Shown: positions 1 to 7,965 of the stretch, piece after piece
Layout of the letters: every line of letters starts with the position of its first letter
Position numbering within the stretch: position 1 is the first letter of the stretch
Source: JBFELO01 sp041552055
Lineage (GTDB): Bacteria > Acidobacteriota > Thermoanaerobaculia > Thermoanaerobaculales > Sulfomarinibacteraceae
DNA length: 44,083 nucleotides
NCBI GenBank assembly: GCA_041552055.1
Contig: JBFELO010000023.1
Location: 1 to 44,083 of the forward strand
Direction of reading: 5' to 3'
Program-made: the position numbers and the translations under genes
The notes under the pieces: generated by a model
What the model was told of the DNA's origin: nothing
The model's input: the letters and a program-made list of their open reading frames with translations, nothing else
Databases searched by the model: none

Positions 1-360
1 GTCGAGTTCTACCGCAGCCCGGCTCGCGTCGCCTGGACCCCCACCGGCACTAACGTCCCCGACTACCCGAAGCTGGCCCAGTTGTGGTGGCAGAATGTCG
101 CCGAAGCCGCCAGCGGGGAGAAGACGCCCCAAGAAGCCATGGACAACCTCGCCAGTCAACAGGATCGCATGCTGCAGCGGCTTGAACGGGCCAACGTCCA
201 GGGCGAGTGTGGTCCCAGGCTCAACAAGCCCCGGAGCGCGGAGTACTGGCTCGCTCAGCCCGGGTCACCCAAGCCCAAGCTCGACAACGAGAAGCCCCCG
301 GGCGAGACCGTGCCGTACGACCAGTTGCTCGAGGCGTGGCGGCAGGGCCGTGTTCGGTGA
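1..360 (+). CDS. ABC sugar-type extracellular solute-binding protein, C-terminal fragment
   Basis: The frame is open from the first base, so only the last 119 residues are present and the start lies outside the window. The segment has a Trp-rich stretch (VPDYPKLAQLWWQN) followed by a helix of the form EKTPQEAMDNLASQQD. I recognise this as the C-terminal lobe of family 1 periplasmic solute-binding proteins of sugar or polyol ABC transporters. Such proteins capture substrate outside the membrane and deliver it to the permeases. The tail after it (KPKLDNEKPPGETVPYDQLLEAWRQ) is hydrophilic and not diagnostic. The permease and ATPase genes are not in the window, so the substrate cannot be inferred. 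The family call is fairly good; the specific role is unknown. Confidence 0.65.
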   Translation, partial: VEFYRSPARVAWTPTGTNVPDYPKLAQLWWQNVAEAASGEKTPQEAMDNLASQQDRMLQRLERANVQGECGPRLNKPRSAEYWLAQPGSPKPKLDNEKPPGETVPYDQLLEAWRQGRVR

Positions 361-411
361 TGCTCGGGCAGCCCTGGATCCTGCAGCACGCCACACCCAC
401 GACCGACACCG

Positions 412-548
412 AACCACAGAGACGCGGAGGCACAGAGAGTTCTCCGGAAGTGGGGCGCTCGGTGCCAGTGCGTTCTCGATCTTCGTGACATGACGCGCTC
501 CGCAGGAGAGGTTTGAGTCCTCCTCTGTGACTCTGCGACTCTGTGGTT
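412..548. repeat. Imperfect inverted repeat, 26-nt arms, ACCACAGAG type
   Basis: Left arm 412-437 and right arm 523-548 are reverse complements with 3 mismatches in 26 positions. Both outer ends begin AACCACAGAG. The element fills the gap between two convergent genes, where it could form a long stem in RNA or serve as a bidirectional terminator. I associate ACCACAGAG-type motifs with interspersed intergenic repeats in environmental bacterial genomes, but cannot verify copy number here. Confidence 0.75.
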
Positions 549-570
549 TGACTCCCCCTCCGCGGCGCTG

Positions 571-1377
571 TCACATGGAGCGCACGAAGTCGTCCATCTT
601 GTCGAACGCCTCGCCGATCGACTCCACGTACCACAGCAGCGGCTGGTAGGTCGTGATCGGGTACGAGGTGTCCTTGGCGATCTCGGGGTCGAAGCGCCGC
701 ACCTCCACGTCGCCGCCGAGACAGTGCTCGAGCTCTCCAAAGCTCGACAGCAGGCCGGCGCCGTAGGCGCGAAGACCGGCCACGGTTCTCAGAAGACCGT
801 ACTCGATGGTGAACCAGTACAGCGTCGCCAGCTGGTCGATCTGGTCGTCGTTCGCGCGCAGTGAACCCTCGCCGATCTTCTGCGACAGGTCCGCGAACTC
901 CGGAATCGCGAGCATCGGGGCGTGGCCCATGAGCTCGTGCACGATGTCGGGCTCGGGCGTGTACAGCGGCTGGCTGTGGTGGCGGATGTACTGCGTCGCG
1001 CAAAAGATGCGTTGCGACAGCTTGCCGAGAAACTGACGCGCCGACACCAGGCCGGCCACGGCCTGCAGGCGAAACCCGGTCCTGGCCTCGAGGAAGGCGC
1101 TCACGTCTGGGAGCTGCGGAATGACGTCTGCCGAGTACCCCAGGTCGCCGATCACCGCGGTGAATTCACCACACGCGTGGGTCGGGTACAGCGCCGTCAG
1201 GCGTTCGAACGCCGTTCCCCAGGTCGCGCGCTCGATCTTGGTGTACTCGACCGCCCGCGGCGCCGCGTACTCGTCGATTGGTGGCGCGAGCCGCGCAATG
1301 AGGTCACGCCGTCCGCGATAGTCGGGATCGCTGAAACCGGGATGGTTCGACTCGAGCTCGACGACGTACCCCTGCAT
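571..1377 (-). CDS. phhA: Phenylalanine 4-monooxygenase
   Basis: This 268-residue protein is a pterin-dependent aromatic amino acid hydroxylase converting phenylalanine to tyrosine with a non-haem iron. The iron ligands are visible: the motif HELMGHAP supplies two His residues and the later segment YWFTIEYGL supplies the Glu. The surrounding DTSYPITTYQPLLWYVES tail also fits the catalytic domain. There is no N-terminal ACT regulatory domain, as is usual for bacterial forms, and the length fits. An in-frame start lies 27 nt upstream, but the chosen ATG is preceded by AGAGG at suitable spacing and begins MQGYVVEL. No pterin carbinolamine dehydratase is next to it. It follows the DUF362 gene on the same strand with an 83-nt gap. 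The call is confident. Confidence 0.93.
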   Translation of the reverse strand: MQGYVVELESNHPGFSDPDYRGRRDLIARLAPPIDEYAAPRAVEYTKIERATWGTAFERLTALYPTHACGEFTAVIGDLGYSADVIPQLPDVSAFLEARTGFRLQAVAGLVSARQFLGKLSQRIFCATQYIRHHSQPLYTPEPDIVHELMGHAPMLAIPEFADLSQKIGEGSLRANDDQIDQLATLYWFTIEYGLLRTVAGLRAYGAGLLSSFGELEHCLGGDVEVRRFDPEIAKDTSYPITTYQPLLWYVESIGEAFDKMDDFVRSM

Positions 1378-1460
1378 GCCACCTCTCTTGCGACGCGATC
1401 GCACTTTGTCTCTGCATCATGTCACGGCGACCCACCCGCGCGCAAGCGAACCCTCAGACC

Positions 1461-2894
1461 TTACGTCAAAAAGCGGTTCAATACCCGATGAAGGCGCATC
1501 TCCCAGTAGCCGACGTTGGCGGGCCCGACGACCCTGGGGTCGAAGTTGGGATTCCCGACCTTGCCGAGGTACGCCAGGTAGTGAACGAACTCGGGCACCG
1601 ACACGGTGCACCCAGTCGCATGCACGTAGCGCGACTTTCTGTTTTCGAAACAGTTCCACATTGTCGCGAAGTTCTTCAGGAGCATGTCGTTGGACTTGGT
1701 CTTCCTGGAGTCCACCTCGTGGTTGGATCGGTAGCTGCTCTCGATGTGGACCTCGCGTCCGTCGATCTCCCCGTGCCAGCTCGTGCACGCACCTGCGAAG
1801 ATCACCCGCTCGTCATCGGCCACGTCCAGAGGTCCCTCCACCTTGCCCACCACCACCCGGATCTTCTTGAGATCCTGCTCGACCGTCGGGTTCACGGCCC
1901 TGAAAATGTGCACGGCCTCCTGCAGCGCACCCGGACAACCCCCCCAGCAGTAGTCCGGTGAGTGCGCCTCCGGAAATGTTCCGACCGTACACGAGATGTT
2001 GCTGTCCTCGCCGAAGTAGTCATCGATCCTCTCCAGGCAGAGCTCGAACCCCGCGGTCTTTGCCTGGACCTCTTCGAGCGGGAAATCACCGGACACCTCG
2101 ATGTCGTCCAGATTCATGGGGCCGAATTCTCGATCAGCCGCGTGGCGGAGATGCACCACGTCCGCCGGATTCACATGCACCATGTGGCAACCGACCGTGT
2201 CCACCGCGCACGAATTGGTGCCCATCACGATCGCGCCCAGGGGAAACGGTGTCGGCGTCAACATCATCTTCTGGCCCGCGACGATGCCGTCGATCGCGAT
2301 GAAGTGCGGTTGTATCACCTCCTGGAGATCGGCGATCTTCTGCTCGAGGAAGATGTTGTGGTCTACCAGTCGGTGCCGGTCGTCCTGGATCCCGATGAAG
2401 TTCTTGAGACTGAGGGTGAGACGACACCACGGGTGGGCCTTGAACTTCGGCAGATTGACGAGGAAGTCGCAATCGGCTATCGGCTTGGGGATGAAGATGA
2501 GGTCCCTGAGCCGCCCCTCCTTCTTCAGTTCCACCGGAACCTGCTTGGTCTCGTCGAAGTAGTGCGCCTTGACCCCGTGCCGCTTCAGGACTTCCGGGTA
2601 TCCCGCGTTCTTGAACGCCCATCTGGTCGCCAGGGTCAAACCGCAGCGCTCGCCCACGGCGAGTTCCTTGACGTTCTCCGCCTGGTCCTTCGTCGCGGCA
2701 ATCACGCCGTCGAGGAACTCTTTACGGGTGAAGGCGTGCGGAAACATCTCGGGATGGGCGATGACCACGTTGGGCTTGAGCAGCACCCGCCCGGAGGGCT
2801 TCACCCCCAGCTCCCCCATCCCCTCGTTGACGATGCCGCGGATCCGATCCGGATCGTACTCGTCGCAACGCCTGATGAGCACCTTGTGCTTCAC
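1461..2894 (-). CDS. DUF362 domain-containing protein
   Basis: A 477-residue soluble protein starting at GTG with AGGGAGG six bases upstream. The N-terminal two thirds carry DUF362 hallmarks: an early LLKPNVV segment, then DFLVNLPKFKAHPWCRLTLS and SLKNFIGIQDDRHR, then a later IAIDGIVAGQ. Several cysteines follow in the C-terminal part (SPDYCWGGCPGAL, AGACTSWHG, ATGCTVSVPEF). DUF362 proteins are often linked to iron-sulfur ferredoxins, but no CxxCxxC ferredoxin cluster is seen here, so these cysteines may be structural or bind metal by another arrangement. The length is above the bare domain (about 300 residues), so the C-terminal 170 residues are an extension I do not recognise. The reaction is unknown. 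Neighbours are phhA downstream and the kinase block upstream, neither giving a clear functional link. Confidence 0.8.
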   Translation of the reverse strand: MKHKVLIRRCDEYDPDRIRGIVNEGMGELGVKPSGRVLLKPNVVIAHPEMFPHAFTRKEFLDGVIAATKDQAENVKELAVGERCGLTLATRWAFKNAGYPEVLKRHGVKAHYFDETKQVPVELKKEGRLRDLIFIPKPIADCDFLVNLPKFKAHPWCRLTLSLKNFIGIQDDRHRLVDHNIFLEQKIADLQEVIQPHFIAIDGIVAGQKMMLTPTPFPLGAIVMGTNSCAVDTVGCHMVHVNPADVVHLRHAADREFGPMNLDDIEVSGDFPLEEVQAKTAGFELCLERIDDYFGEDSNISCTVGTFPEAHSPDYCWGGCPGALQEAVHIFRAVNPTVEQDLKKIRVVVGKVEGPLDVADDERVIFAGACTSWHGEIDGREVHIESSYRSNHEVDSRKTKSNDMLLKNFATMWNCFENRKSRYVHATGCTVSVPEFVHYLAYLGKVGNPNFDPRVVGPANVGYWEMRLHRVLNRFLT

Positions 2895-3012
2895 TGCCGC
2901 CTCCCTTCATTGGACGCGCCATGAACCCTCCCCCGCTCGTTGCGAAGATCACGTGGGGAGGCCACTCTCATCGGCATGTGTACCTGCTGCTCTCTCGATC
3001 GTAGGCCGTTCC

Positions 3013-3255
3013 TCAAACACCGTCAATCCACCACTGTGTGCGGTCTCGGTTCTTGACTCTTCCTCGAAGCGCTGGCGGGAAAAACCAGATTGTCGGATGA
3101 CCGGGCGCAACGTGCCTCTTCGCGGCTCGTGATGGTCGGGGACTGGCACGGTGACTGTGGATTCGTCGGTACGCTTCTGCAGCACGACACGGCTGCAATT
3201 CAATGAAACGGTGGTTGGCAAGGATCCGGTAGTGAGAGGCCGCGGTGCCGATCAT
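3013..3255 (-). pseudogene. Decayed kinase start joined to a frameshifted HicA-like remnant
   Basis: The first 11 codons (MIGTAASHYRI) match the start of the upstream kinase (MIGTTVSHYRI). The ATG overlaps that kinase's stop as ATGA. After this the frame leaves the kinase family and reads LANHRFIELQ. A neighbouring frame then reads STVTVPVPDHHEPRRGTLR and VIRQSGFSRQRFEE, which resembles the second half of HicA-type toxins (TVPV, GTLR, IIRQAGFS). The two pieces are in different frames, so a frameshift is implied around 3190. No HicB antitoxin follows. The remnant continues in the second frame to about 3040. Reading: a second kinase gene was lost and a toxin fragment is now joined to its first codons. 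The kinase part is clear from identity; the HicA part is by motif memory. Confidence 0.55.
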
Positions 3256-5132
3256 CGCGCTTTGCCGGAGCTCGATTCCCGAAGGAACGTCAAGAGCTCT
3301 CTCAAGTGCCGTTCGATAACTTCAGCATTCAACAGACCCATGTGTGATGCGTTGGGCTCGCTCACGAAGTCGGAATCGCTGAAGTCCGGACCGAGGGCCT
3401 GGTGGTCAACGTGAGCCAGCATCAGCTCTCGTAGGCCCCTCTGCTCGCTCTCCTCCGCACCGGCAAACACCACGCGAACCCCGATCCTCGCCTCCTTTGA
3501 TTTCCGGTACCAACCGGTCAATGGACTCTCGCCTTCCGCGAGGAAGGGAGTGATGATGTCCCGGCCATGGGATCGCAGGGCGTCAATGTCATCGTGGTAC
3601 TTCCGCACGAGTTCCATGAGGTAGGGGTTCATCTGGAGCCATGCCAGCGGGGTGTCCATCGCGGCGGCCACGTCACGCGCAATATCGAGGATCTCCCCAT
3701 CACTACCGTCAAGAATTTCGGCTACACGCTTCGAGAAGAAACACGTCTCGAGACTGACGTTTGGACTCAGGGCAAGGGCCCCATCGATGTGGCGATGATC
3801 CATGCCCCCCTCGGAAATCAACCGCAACACGATGTCGGCGCCCGATGAAAAGCCCGTGAGAAGAGTCGTTTTCGGCCTCGATGCCTCCAGGATAGACTCT
3901 ACGAAGAGCCTCAAGATTGTCAGGTGGTCGGCGATGGGCAACGGCGTTCGTCGACGCCGCGTCTCCTCGAATCCGTACAGCGTCACTGCGACTCCGCGGT
4001 GCCGGGAGCGGCTCAGGATCTCCGAGAATGCGCCGTGGTCGAAGCCGAATCCCGGCACGTAGACGACCAACACATCGGACGGCCGGTCGTTGTCCAGATA
4101 TCTCAGCTCGTCGCCGATGATCGCCGGGTCCAGGGTCTCTCGGTTGAGGTGCCGACAGACATCGGTCGTCAGGGCCCAGGAGCGCTCGGCCTCGATGTCA
4201 TTCGGACCAAAACCGGACGCGGCTCCGGGCTCGGGGATCGCCGGCTCTTCCCAGGCCTCTGCCAGTTCGAGCCGTGCATCGCCAATGTGCCGGAGCCGTT
4301 TCGTGACGTCGCGACGCAGGCAACGCCGCAAAACCCTTCCGACTGCCTGGGGAAGGCCTCCAGGCATGTGCCCCCAGTCCGGTTCGTCCCGAAGAACCGC
4401 GGCGAACACGTCGCTGGCGGCATCCCCCTCGAAGGGGCGCCGCCCGGTCAACATCTCCCACAGCACCACGCCGAACGCCCAGATATCGGCGCGGGTGTCC
4501 ACGGCCTTTCCTCGGACCTGTTCGGGGCTCATGTATGCAGCGGTGCCGAGGAGGGCGCCGTGCGCGGTCATCTGCGCCGTCAGCGTTGGTGAGTGCGTCA
4601 GGTCGGCCTCGCTCTCCGCGGGCTGCCACGCCTTGGCGAGCCCGAAGTCGAGCACCTTCACCTTGCCCTCGCGTGAGAGCATCACGTTGGCAGGTTTCAG
4701 GTCGCGGTGAATGATCCCCTGCTCGTGGGCTGCCTCCAGCCCCTCTGCGATCTGGAGAGCGATGGGTAGGGCATCATCGATGCGAATTGGCCCCCTGTTG
4801 ATCAGCGCGGCCAGATCTTCCCCCTCCACGAACTCCATCACGAGGAAGGTGAGCAGCCCCGGGTCCGCGTCCATGTCCGTGGACTCTTCTGGTGTTTGGA
4901 CGGTCTCGAAGCCGTAGAGCGTCGCGATGTTCTGATGGTTCAGCGACGCGAGCAGCTTCGCCTCTCTCTCGAACCGCGCCAGTCTCTCCTCGTCCTGGGC
5001 GACCTCCTCCGGCAACACCTTGATCGCCACGTCCCGATCGAGCCGCTCGTCGTGGGCGCGGTAGACCTCCCCCATCCCACCCTCGCCCAGTTTCGAGGTG
5101 ATGCGGTAGTGGGAGACGGTGGTGCCGATCAT
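3252..5132 (-). CDS. Ser/Thr protein kinase fused to an alpha/beta hydrolase domain
   Basis: A 626-residue two-domain protein. Residues 9-290 form a eukaryotic-like kinase: glycine loop GEGGMGEVYRA at 16-26, ATP-binding Lys38 in VAIKVLP, catalytic HRDLKPANV at 142-150, DFGLA at 162-166, and activation-segment end MSPEQVRG at 201-208. All catalytic residues are present. Residues about 350-620 look like an alpha/beta hydrolase: VVYVPGFGFDHG near 356, nucleophile elbow GFSSG with Ser429, and a late NASHMG with His597; the acid residue is not obvious. No transmembrane segment separates them, so the protein is predicted cytosolic. The usual partners in this kinase class are TolB, TPR or adenylyl-cyclase modules, so a hydrolase is less common. 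It starts six bases after the upstream kinase-TPR stop, implying one operon. Kinase substrate and hydrolase ligand are unknown. Confidence 0.88.
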   Translation of the reverse strand: MIGTTVSHYRITSKLGEGGMGEVYRAHDERLDRDVAIKVLPEEVAQDEERLARFEREAKLLASLNHQNIATLYGFETVQTPEESTDMDADPGLLTFLVMEFVEGEDLAALINRGPIRIDDALPIALQIAEGLEAAHEQGIIHRDLKPANVMLSREGKVKVLDFGLAKAWQPAESEADLTHSPTLTAQMTAHGALLGTAAYMSPEQVRGKAVDTRADIWAFGVVLWEMLTGRRPFEGDAASDVFAAVLRDEPDWGHMPGGLPQAVGRVLRRCLRRDVTKRLRHIGDARLELAEAWEEPAIPEPGAASGFGPNDIEAERSWALTTDVCRHLNRETLDPAIIGDELRYLDNDRPSDVLVVYVPGFGFDHGAFSEILSRSRHRGVAVTLYGFEETRRRRTPLPIADHLTILRLFVESILEASRPKTTLLTGFSSGADIVLRLISEGGMDHRHIDGALALSPNVSLETCFFSKRVAEILDGSDGEILDIARDVAAAMDTPLAWLQMNPYLMELVRKYHDDIDALRSHGRDIITPFLAEGESPLTGWYRKSKEARIGVRVVFAGAEESEQRGLRELMLAHVDHQALGPDFSDSDFVSEPNASHMGLLNAEVIERHLRELLTFLRESSSGKAR

Positions 5133-5138
5133 CGCGCT

Positions 5139-6698
5139 TCACTCGACACGTTTCATGCGCCGAAGCAGATCCACAAAACGGGGATCGGACCGCACGCCGT
5201 CGAAACCCGGGTCCACGTTGACCCAGATCAGAGATGCATCTCGGACCTGATAATCCCGTTCCAGCCAGTCCAACGCCCGGTCGTGCCCGCCCAGGGCGGC
5301 GTGTGCCAGCGCGATCAGGTGCGGTGCGACGTATTCCCCTTCAGCGAGCGCCTCCAACTCCTCGAGCGCGGTCCGGGCCTCGCTGGCGCGTTCAGCCGCC
5401 GCGTACACCCGGGCGAGCGCCGATTTCACGTACGGATCGTTGTCATGGTCAGCTGCGATCCCCTCCAGAATTTCGATCGCCTGTCCATGCAACCCCATTT
5501 GACTGAGCGCCGGTGCAGACATTTCATCCTGGTAGTCCGGATACAGCTCGCAGATCTGCTCGATCTCGCGGATCACCTCATCAAAACGACGCGCGAAGTA
5601 GAACCAACGAGCACTATTGTGTCGTGTGGTCCTCGAGAGTGGATCCAGGCCTTTGGCCACCTTGACCTCTTCGATCACCTCGTCGAACCTCCCCTGCGCG
5701 GCCAGCAGGTCCGAGTACCACACATAGGCTCTGGCGTTGCCCGGTTCGAGTTGGAATACACGCCGAAAGCTCGCCTCCGCGCCGGCCCAATCGTGGTCGT
5801 GGTGGTAGCTGGCGTCGGCCAGCGAGACGTGGGCCTCGACCAGTGATTCGTCCAGGGCCAGAGCCTTTCTCGCCGCGGCCTTGGCCCGGGGTCGCTTCTC
5901 CAGGCAACGCACGATGGTGCGTTCCAGCTCCGGCGGCAGCGCCGCGTCCGCAGTCGACAATTCCGTCGGCTCCTCCTTGAGGATCGCTGCCATCGTGTCG
6001 GCTGTGGAGTCACGGGCAAACGCCCGCCGGCCGAACACCAGTTCGAACAGCACACGGCCGAGCGAGAAGATGTCGCTGCGGTGGTCGACGGCCTCGCCGC
6101 GCACCTGCTCTGGAGACATGTAGCCGACTTTCCCGAGCACCGTCCCGGGATCGGTATGCCGCGTCATGGTCGGATCTTCTGTCCCGCCGTCTCCAACGCC
6201 CACGCCCAAGCGCCCGGCCAGCCCGAAGTCGAGGATCTTGACCCTGCCGTCAGCCGTGAGGAAGACATTCGCGGGCTTGAGGTCGCGGTGGACGATACCG
6301 GCTTCGTGGGCCGCACCCAGCCCATCCGCGATCGCGGCACCGATCTCGTTCACCTTGCGCCAGCTCAGGGGTCCGCCCCCTAACCGCTCGCGCAGGGTGT
6401 CGCCTTCGAGCAGTTCGGTTACCGAGTAGGCAATGTCCCCCTCGCGCCCGTAATCGTGGATTTCGAGAATGTTCGGGTGCGAAAGCCTAGCGACCGCGTT
6501 GGCCTCGCGTTCGAACCGCCCGAGCCGATCGGCATCTCCGACCACCGCCTCCGGCAACACCTTGATCGCGACATCCCTCTCGAGCTCCGTGTCCCTCGCC
6601 CGGTACACCTCGCCCATGCCCCCCACACCGAGGGGCTCCAGGATCTCCTGGCGTCCGAGGCGGTCGCCGGTCTCGAGAGTCATGGCCTGAACCAGCAT
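5139..6698 (-). CDS. Ser/Thr protein kinase with C-terminal TPR region
   Basis: Starting at the ATG of MLVQAMTLETGDRLG (an alternative is MTLETG, 15 nt later), this gives 519 residues; a longer frame extends 35 residues upstream but is not kinase-like. The kinase has the glycine loop GVGGMGEVYRA, Lys46 in VAIKVLP, HRDLKPANV near 137, DFGLAGR near 157 and MSPEQVRG near 194. The domain runs straight from CLEKRP (265-270) into AAARKALALDESLVEAHV, a TPR-type helix pair. The last kinase helices and the membrane segment usual in this architecture are absent. TPR-like repeats then fill the rest, ending FVDLLRRMKRVE. It is first in a two-kinase operon. Kinase activity is uncertain because of the shortened C-lobe. 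Confidence 0.85.
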   Translation of the reverse strand: MLVQAMTLETGDRLGRQEILEPLGVGGMGEVYRARDTELERDVAIKVLPEAVVGDADRLGRFEREANAVARLSHPNILEIHDYGREGDIAYSVTELLEGDTLRERLGGGPLSWRKVNEIGAAIADGLGAAHEAGIVHRDLKPANVFLTADGRVKILDFGLAGRLGVGVGDGGTEDPTMTRHTDPGTVLGKVGYMSPEQVRGEAVDHRSDIFSLGRVLFELVFGRRAFARDSTADTMAAILKEEPTELSTADAALPPELERTIVRCLEKRPRAKAAARKALALDESLVEAHVSLADASYHHDHDWAGAEASFRRVFQLEPGNARAYVWYSDLLAAQGRFDEVIEEVKVAKGLDPLSRTTRHNSARWFYFARRFDEVIREIEQICELYPDYQDEMSAPALSQMGLHGQAIEILEGIAADHDNDPYVKSALARVYAAAERASEARTALEELEALAEGEYVAPHLIALAHAALGGHDRALDWLERDYQVRDASLIWVNVDPGFDGVRSDPRFVDLLRRMKRVE

Positions 6699-6892
6699 TG
6701 TGTCAACCCGATTATCACAAGAACCACCGACGATCGACAAACAGATCCCTGCAGTTTGCCGGGTAGCTGCTCTGATGAGCCAGCAGATACCTGGGAGGGG
6801 CACGGCGCGCGGTCGGATTCTCGGAACCGAATGGGCCCCTTCGATTCGTGCCTCGATTCGCGATTCGTGGCCGGCACGCGTTCGTACTCGGA

Positions 6893-7891
6893 TCAGCGGA
6901 TGGCCAGCGGTCGGCCGGGCGATCCTGTGGCCCCCTCGATCCTCAGCGGCGTGAACACGAGCAGGAACTCGTAGACACCTTCCTCCACCAGCTCTTCGAA
7001 GGTGAGCGCCTCGAGATTGAAGATCCCGTGCTTCATCATGAGTTCCTGGTGCAATGGGAAGGCCAGGTTCGGATCGGGATTCGGCGTGACCTCAGTGCCC
7101 GCCCCATCGCTCCCGACCATGGCGAGGTGTCGATCCACCACCCAGCGTGCCACTTCAACACCGATACCCGGGGTACTCTCGGCCATGAATCGATCCGGCT
7201 CGGTCCAGTGACGTGCCCATCCGTAGCGGAAGAAGACGGCATCGCCCTCTCCAATGCTCTCCTCAGAAACTCCCTGCTTCGCAAGGGCGCCACGCACGTC
7301 CTCCATGGTGACCTCGTAACCACCCTCCAGCACGTCTACGCGCTTGTACCCGGCCACGTCGACGAGAACCCCACGAGTGATGATCGCCTTGACGTGCTCC
7401 ACGCCGACCTTTCGAAGACCGTATGGGCTGTAGATCTCCTCTCCGGTGTAGCCGTTGTAGTAGACGTCGTGCGCGACGCCGTCGGCCATCGTCATGCGCA
7501 TCCCTACATGACCGAGCCCGTCGAACTGCGTTCCCACCTGACCGATCTCGGCACACAGGAACTCATCGTTGGCGACAACTGAATTGCCACCGAAAGGACC
7601 GAATGGACCTGCGCTGAACATGGCAAATGTACGAGTGCCGTACAGTGGCATACCCCGCCTGTACACCTGGCCGATCTCGTAGACCCTGCCGGTCTTCACG
7701 AGACTCAGCGACTCGACGATCTTGGCCGGAGTGATCCAGTTCGAAGCTCCAGCCTGATCCTCCGGTCCCCAGATCGGATGTGGCCACCACGGCCCCTTCT
7801 CCCTGGTCTGGGCTCCAACCATCGACGACACGGCGAGCATCGCCACAAGGACGACAATCGACAGTTCCCTCTGAGGTCCATTCCCAGTCAT
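6893..7891 (-). CDS. Secreted cyclase-family (kynurenine formamidase-like) hydrolase
   Basis: A protein of 332 residues with an N-terminal signal peptide (hydrophobic IVVLVAMLAVSSMVGA followed by QTREKG), so it is exported. The core matches the cyclase/formamidase fold that hydrolyses amide or lactone bonds using bound metal: GTQFDGLGHVG is the metal-site region, and HAMV-like elements plus an extended PDPNLAFPLHQELMMKHG region close the fold. The usual first His of HxGTHxD is Gln here (QVGTQFDG), seen in some family members. An ATG six bases further upstream gives AGGAG only two bases of spacing; the chosen ATG has eight. A long open extension upstream of both (to 8716) is the opposite frame of the next gene and is not coding. 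The substrate is unknown. It lies 74 nt after the C69 dipeptidase gene on the same strand. Confidence 0.8.
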   Translation of the reverse strand: MTGNGPQRELSIVVLVAMLAVSSMVGAQTREKGPWWPHPIWGPEDQAGASNWITPAKIVESLSLVKTGRVYEIGQVYRRGMPLYGTRTFAMFSAGPFGPFGGNSVVANDEFLCAEIGQVGTQFDGLGHVGMRMTMADGVAHDVYYNGYTGEEIYSPYGLRKVGVEHVKAIITRGVLVDVAGYKRVDVLEGGYEVTMEDVRGALAKQGVSEESIGEGDAVFFRYGWARHWTEPDRFMAESTPGIGVEVARWVVDRHLAMVGSDGAGTEVTPNPDPNLAFPLHQELMMKHGIFNLEALTFEELVEEGVYEFLLVFTPLRIEGATGSPGRPLAIR

Positions 7892-7965
7892 GATCATTGC
7901 TCCTTTTAGTACCGCGGGTGGCACATAACCAGTGTCTCCCCCGTTCGGAGACGCGAGGCGACGCA

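Noticed and set aside
1962..2924. Long plus-strand open frame opposite the DUF362 gene
   Set aside because: It is the antisense of a clear gene, has no domain, and is explained by high GC.
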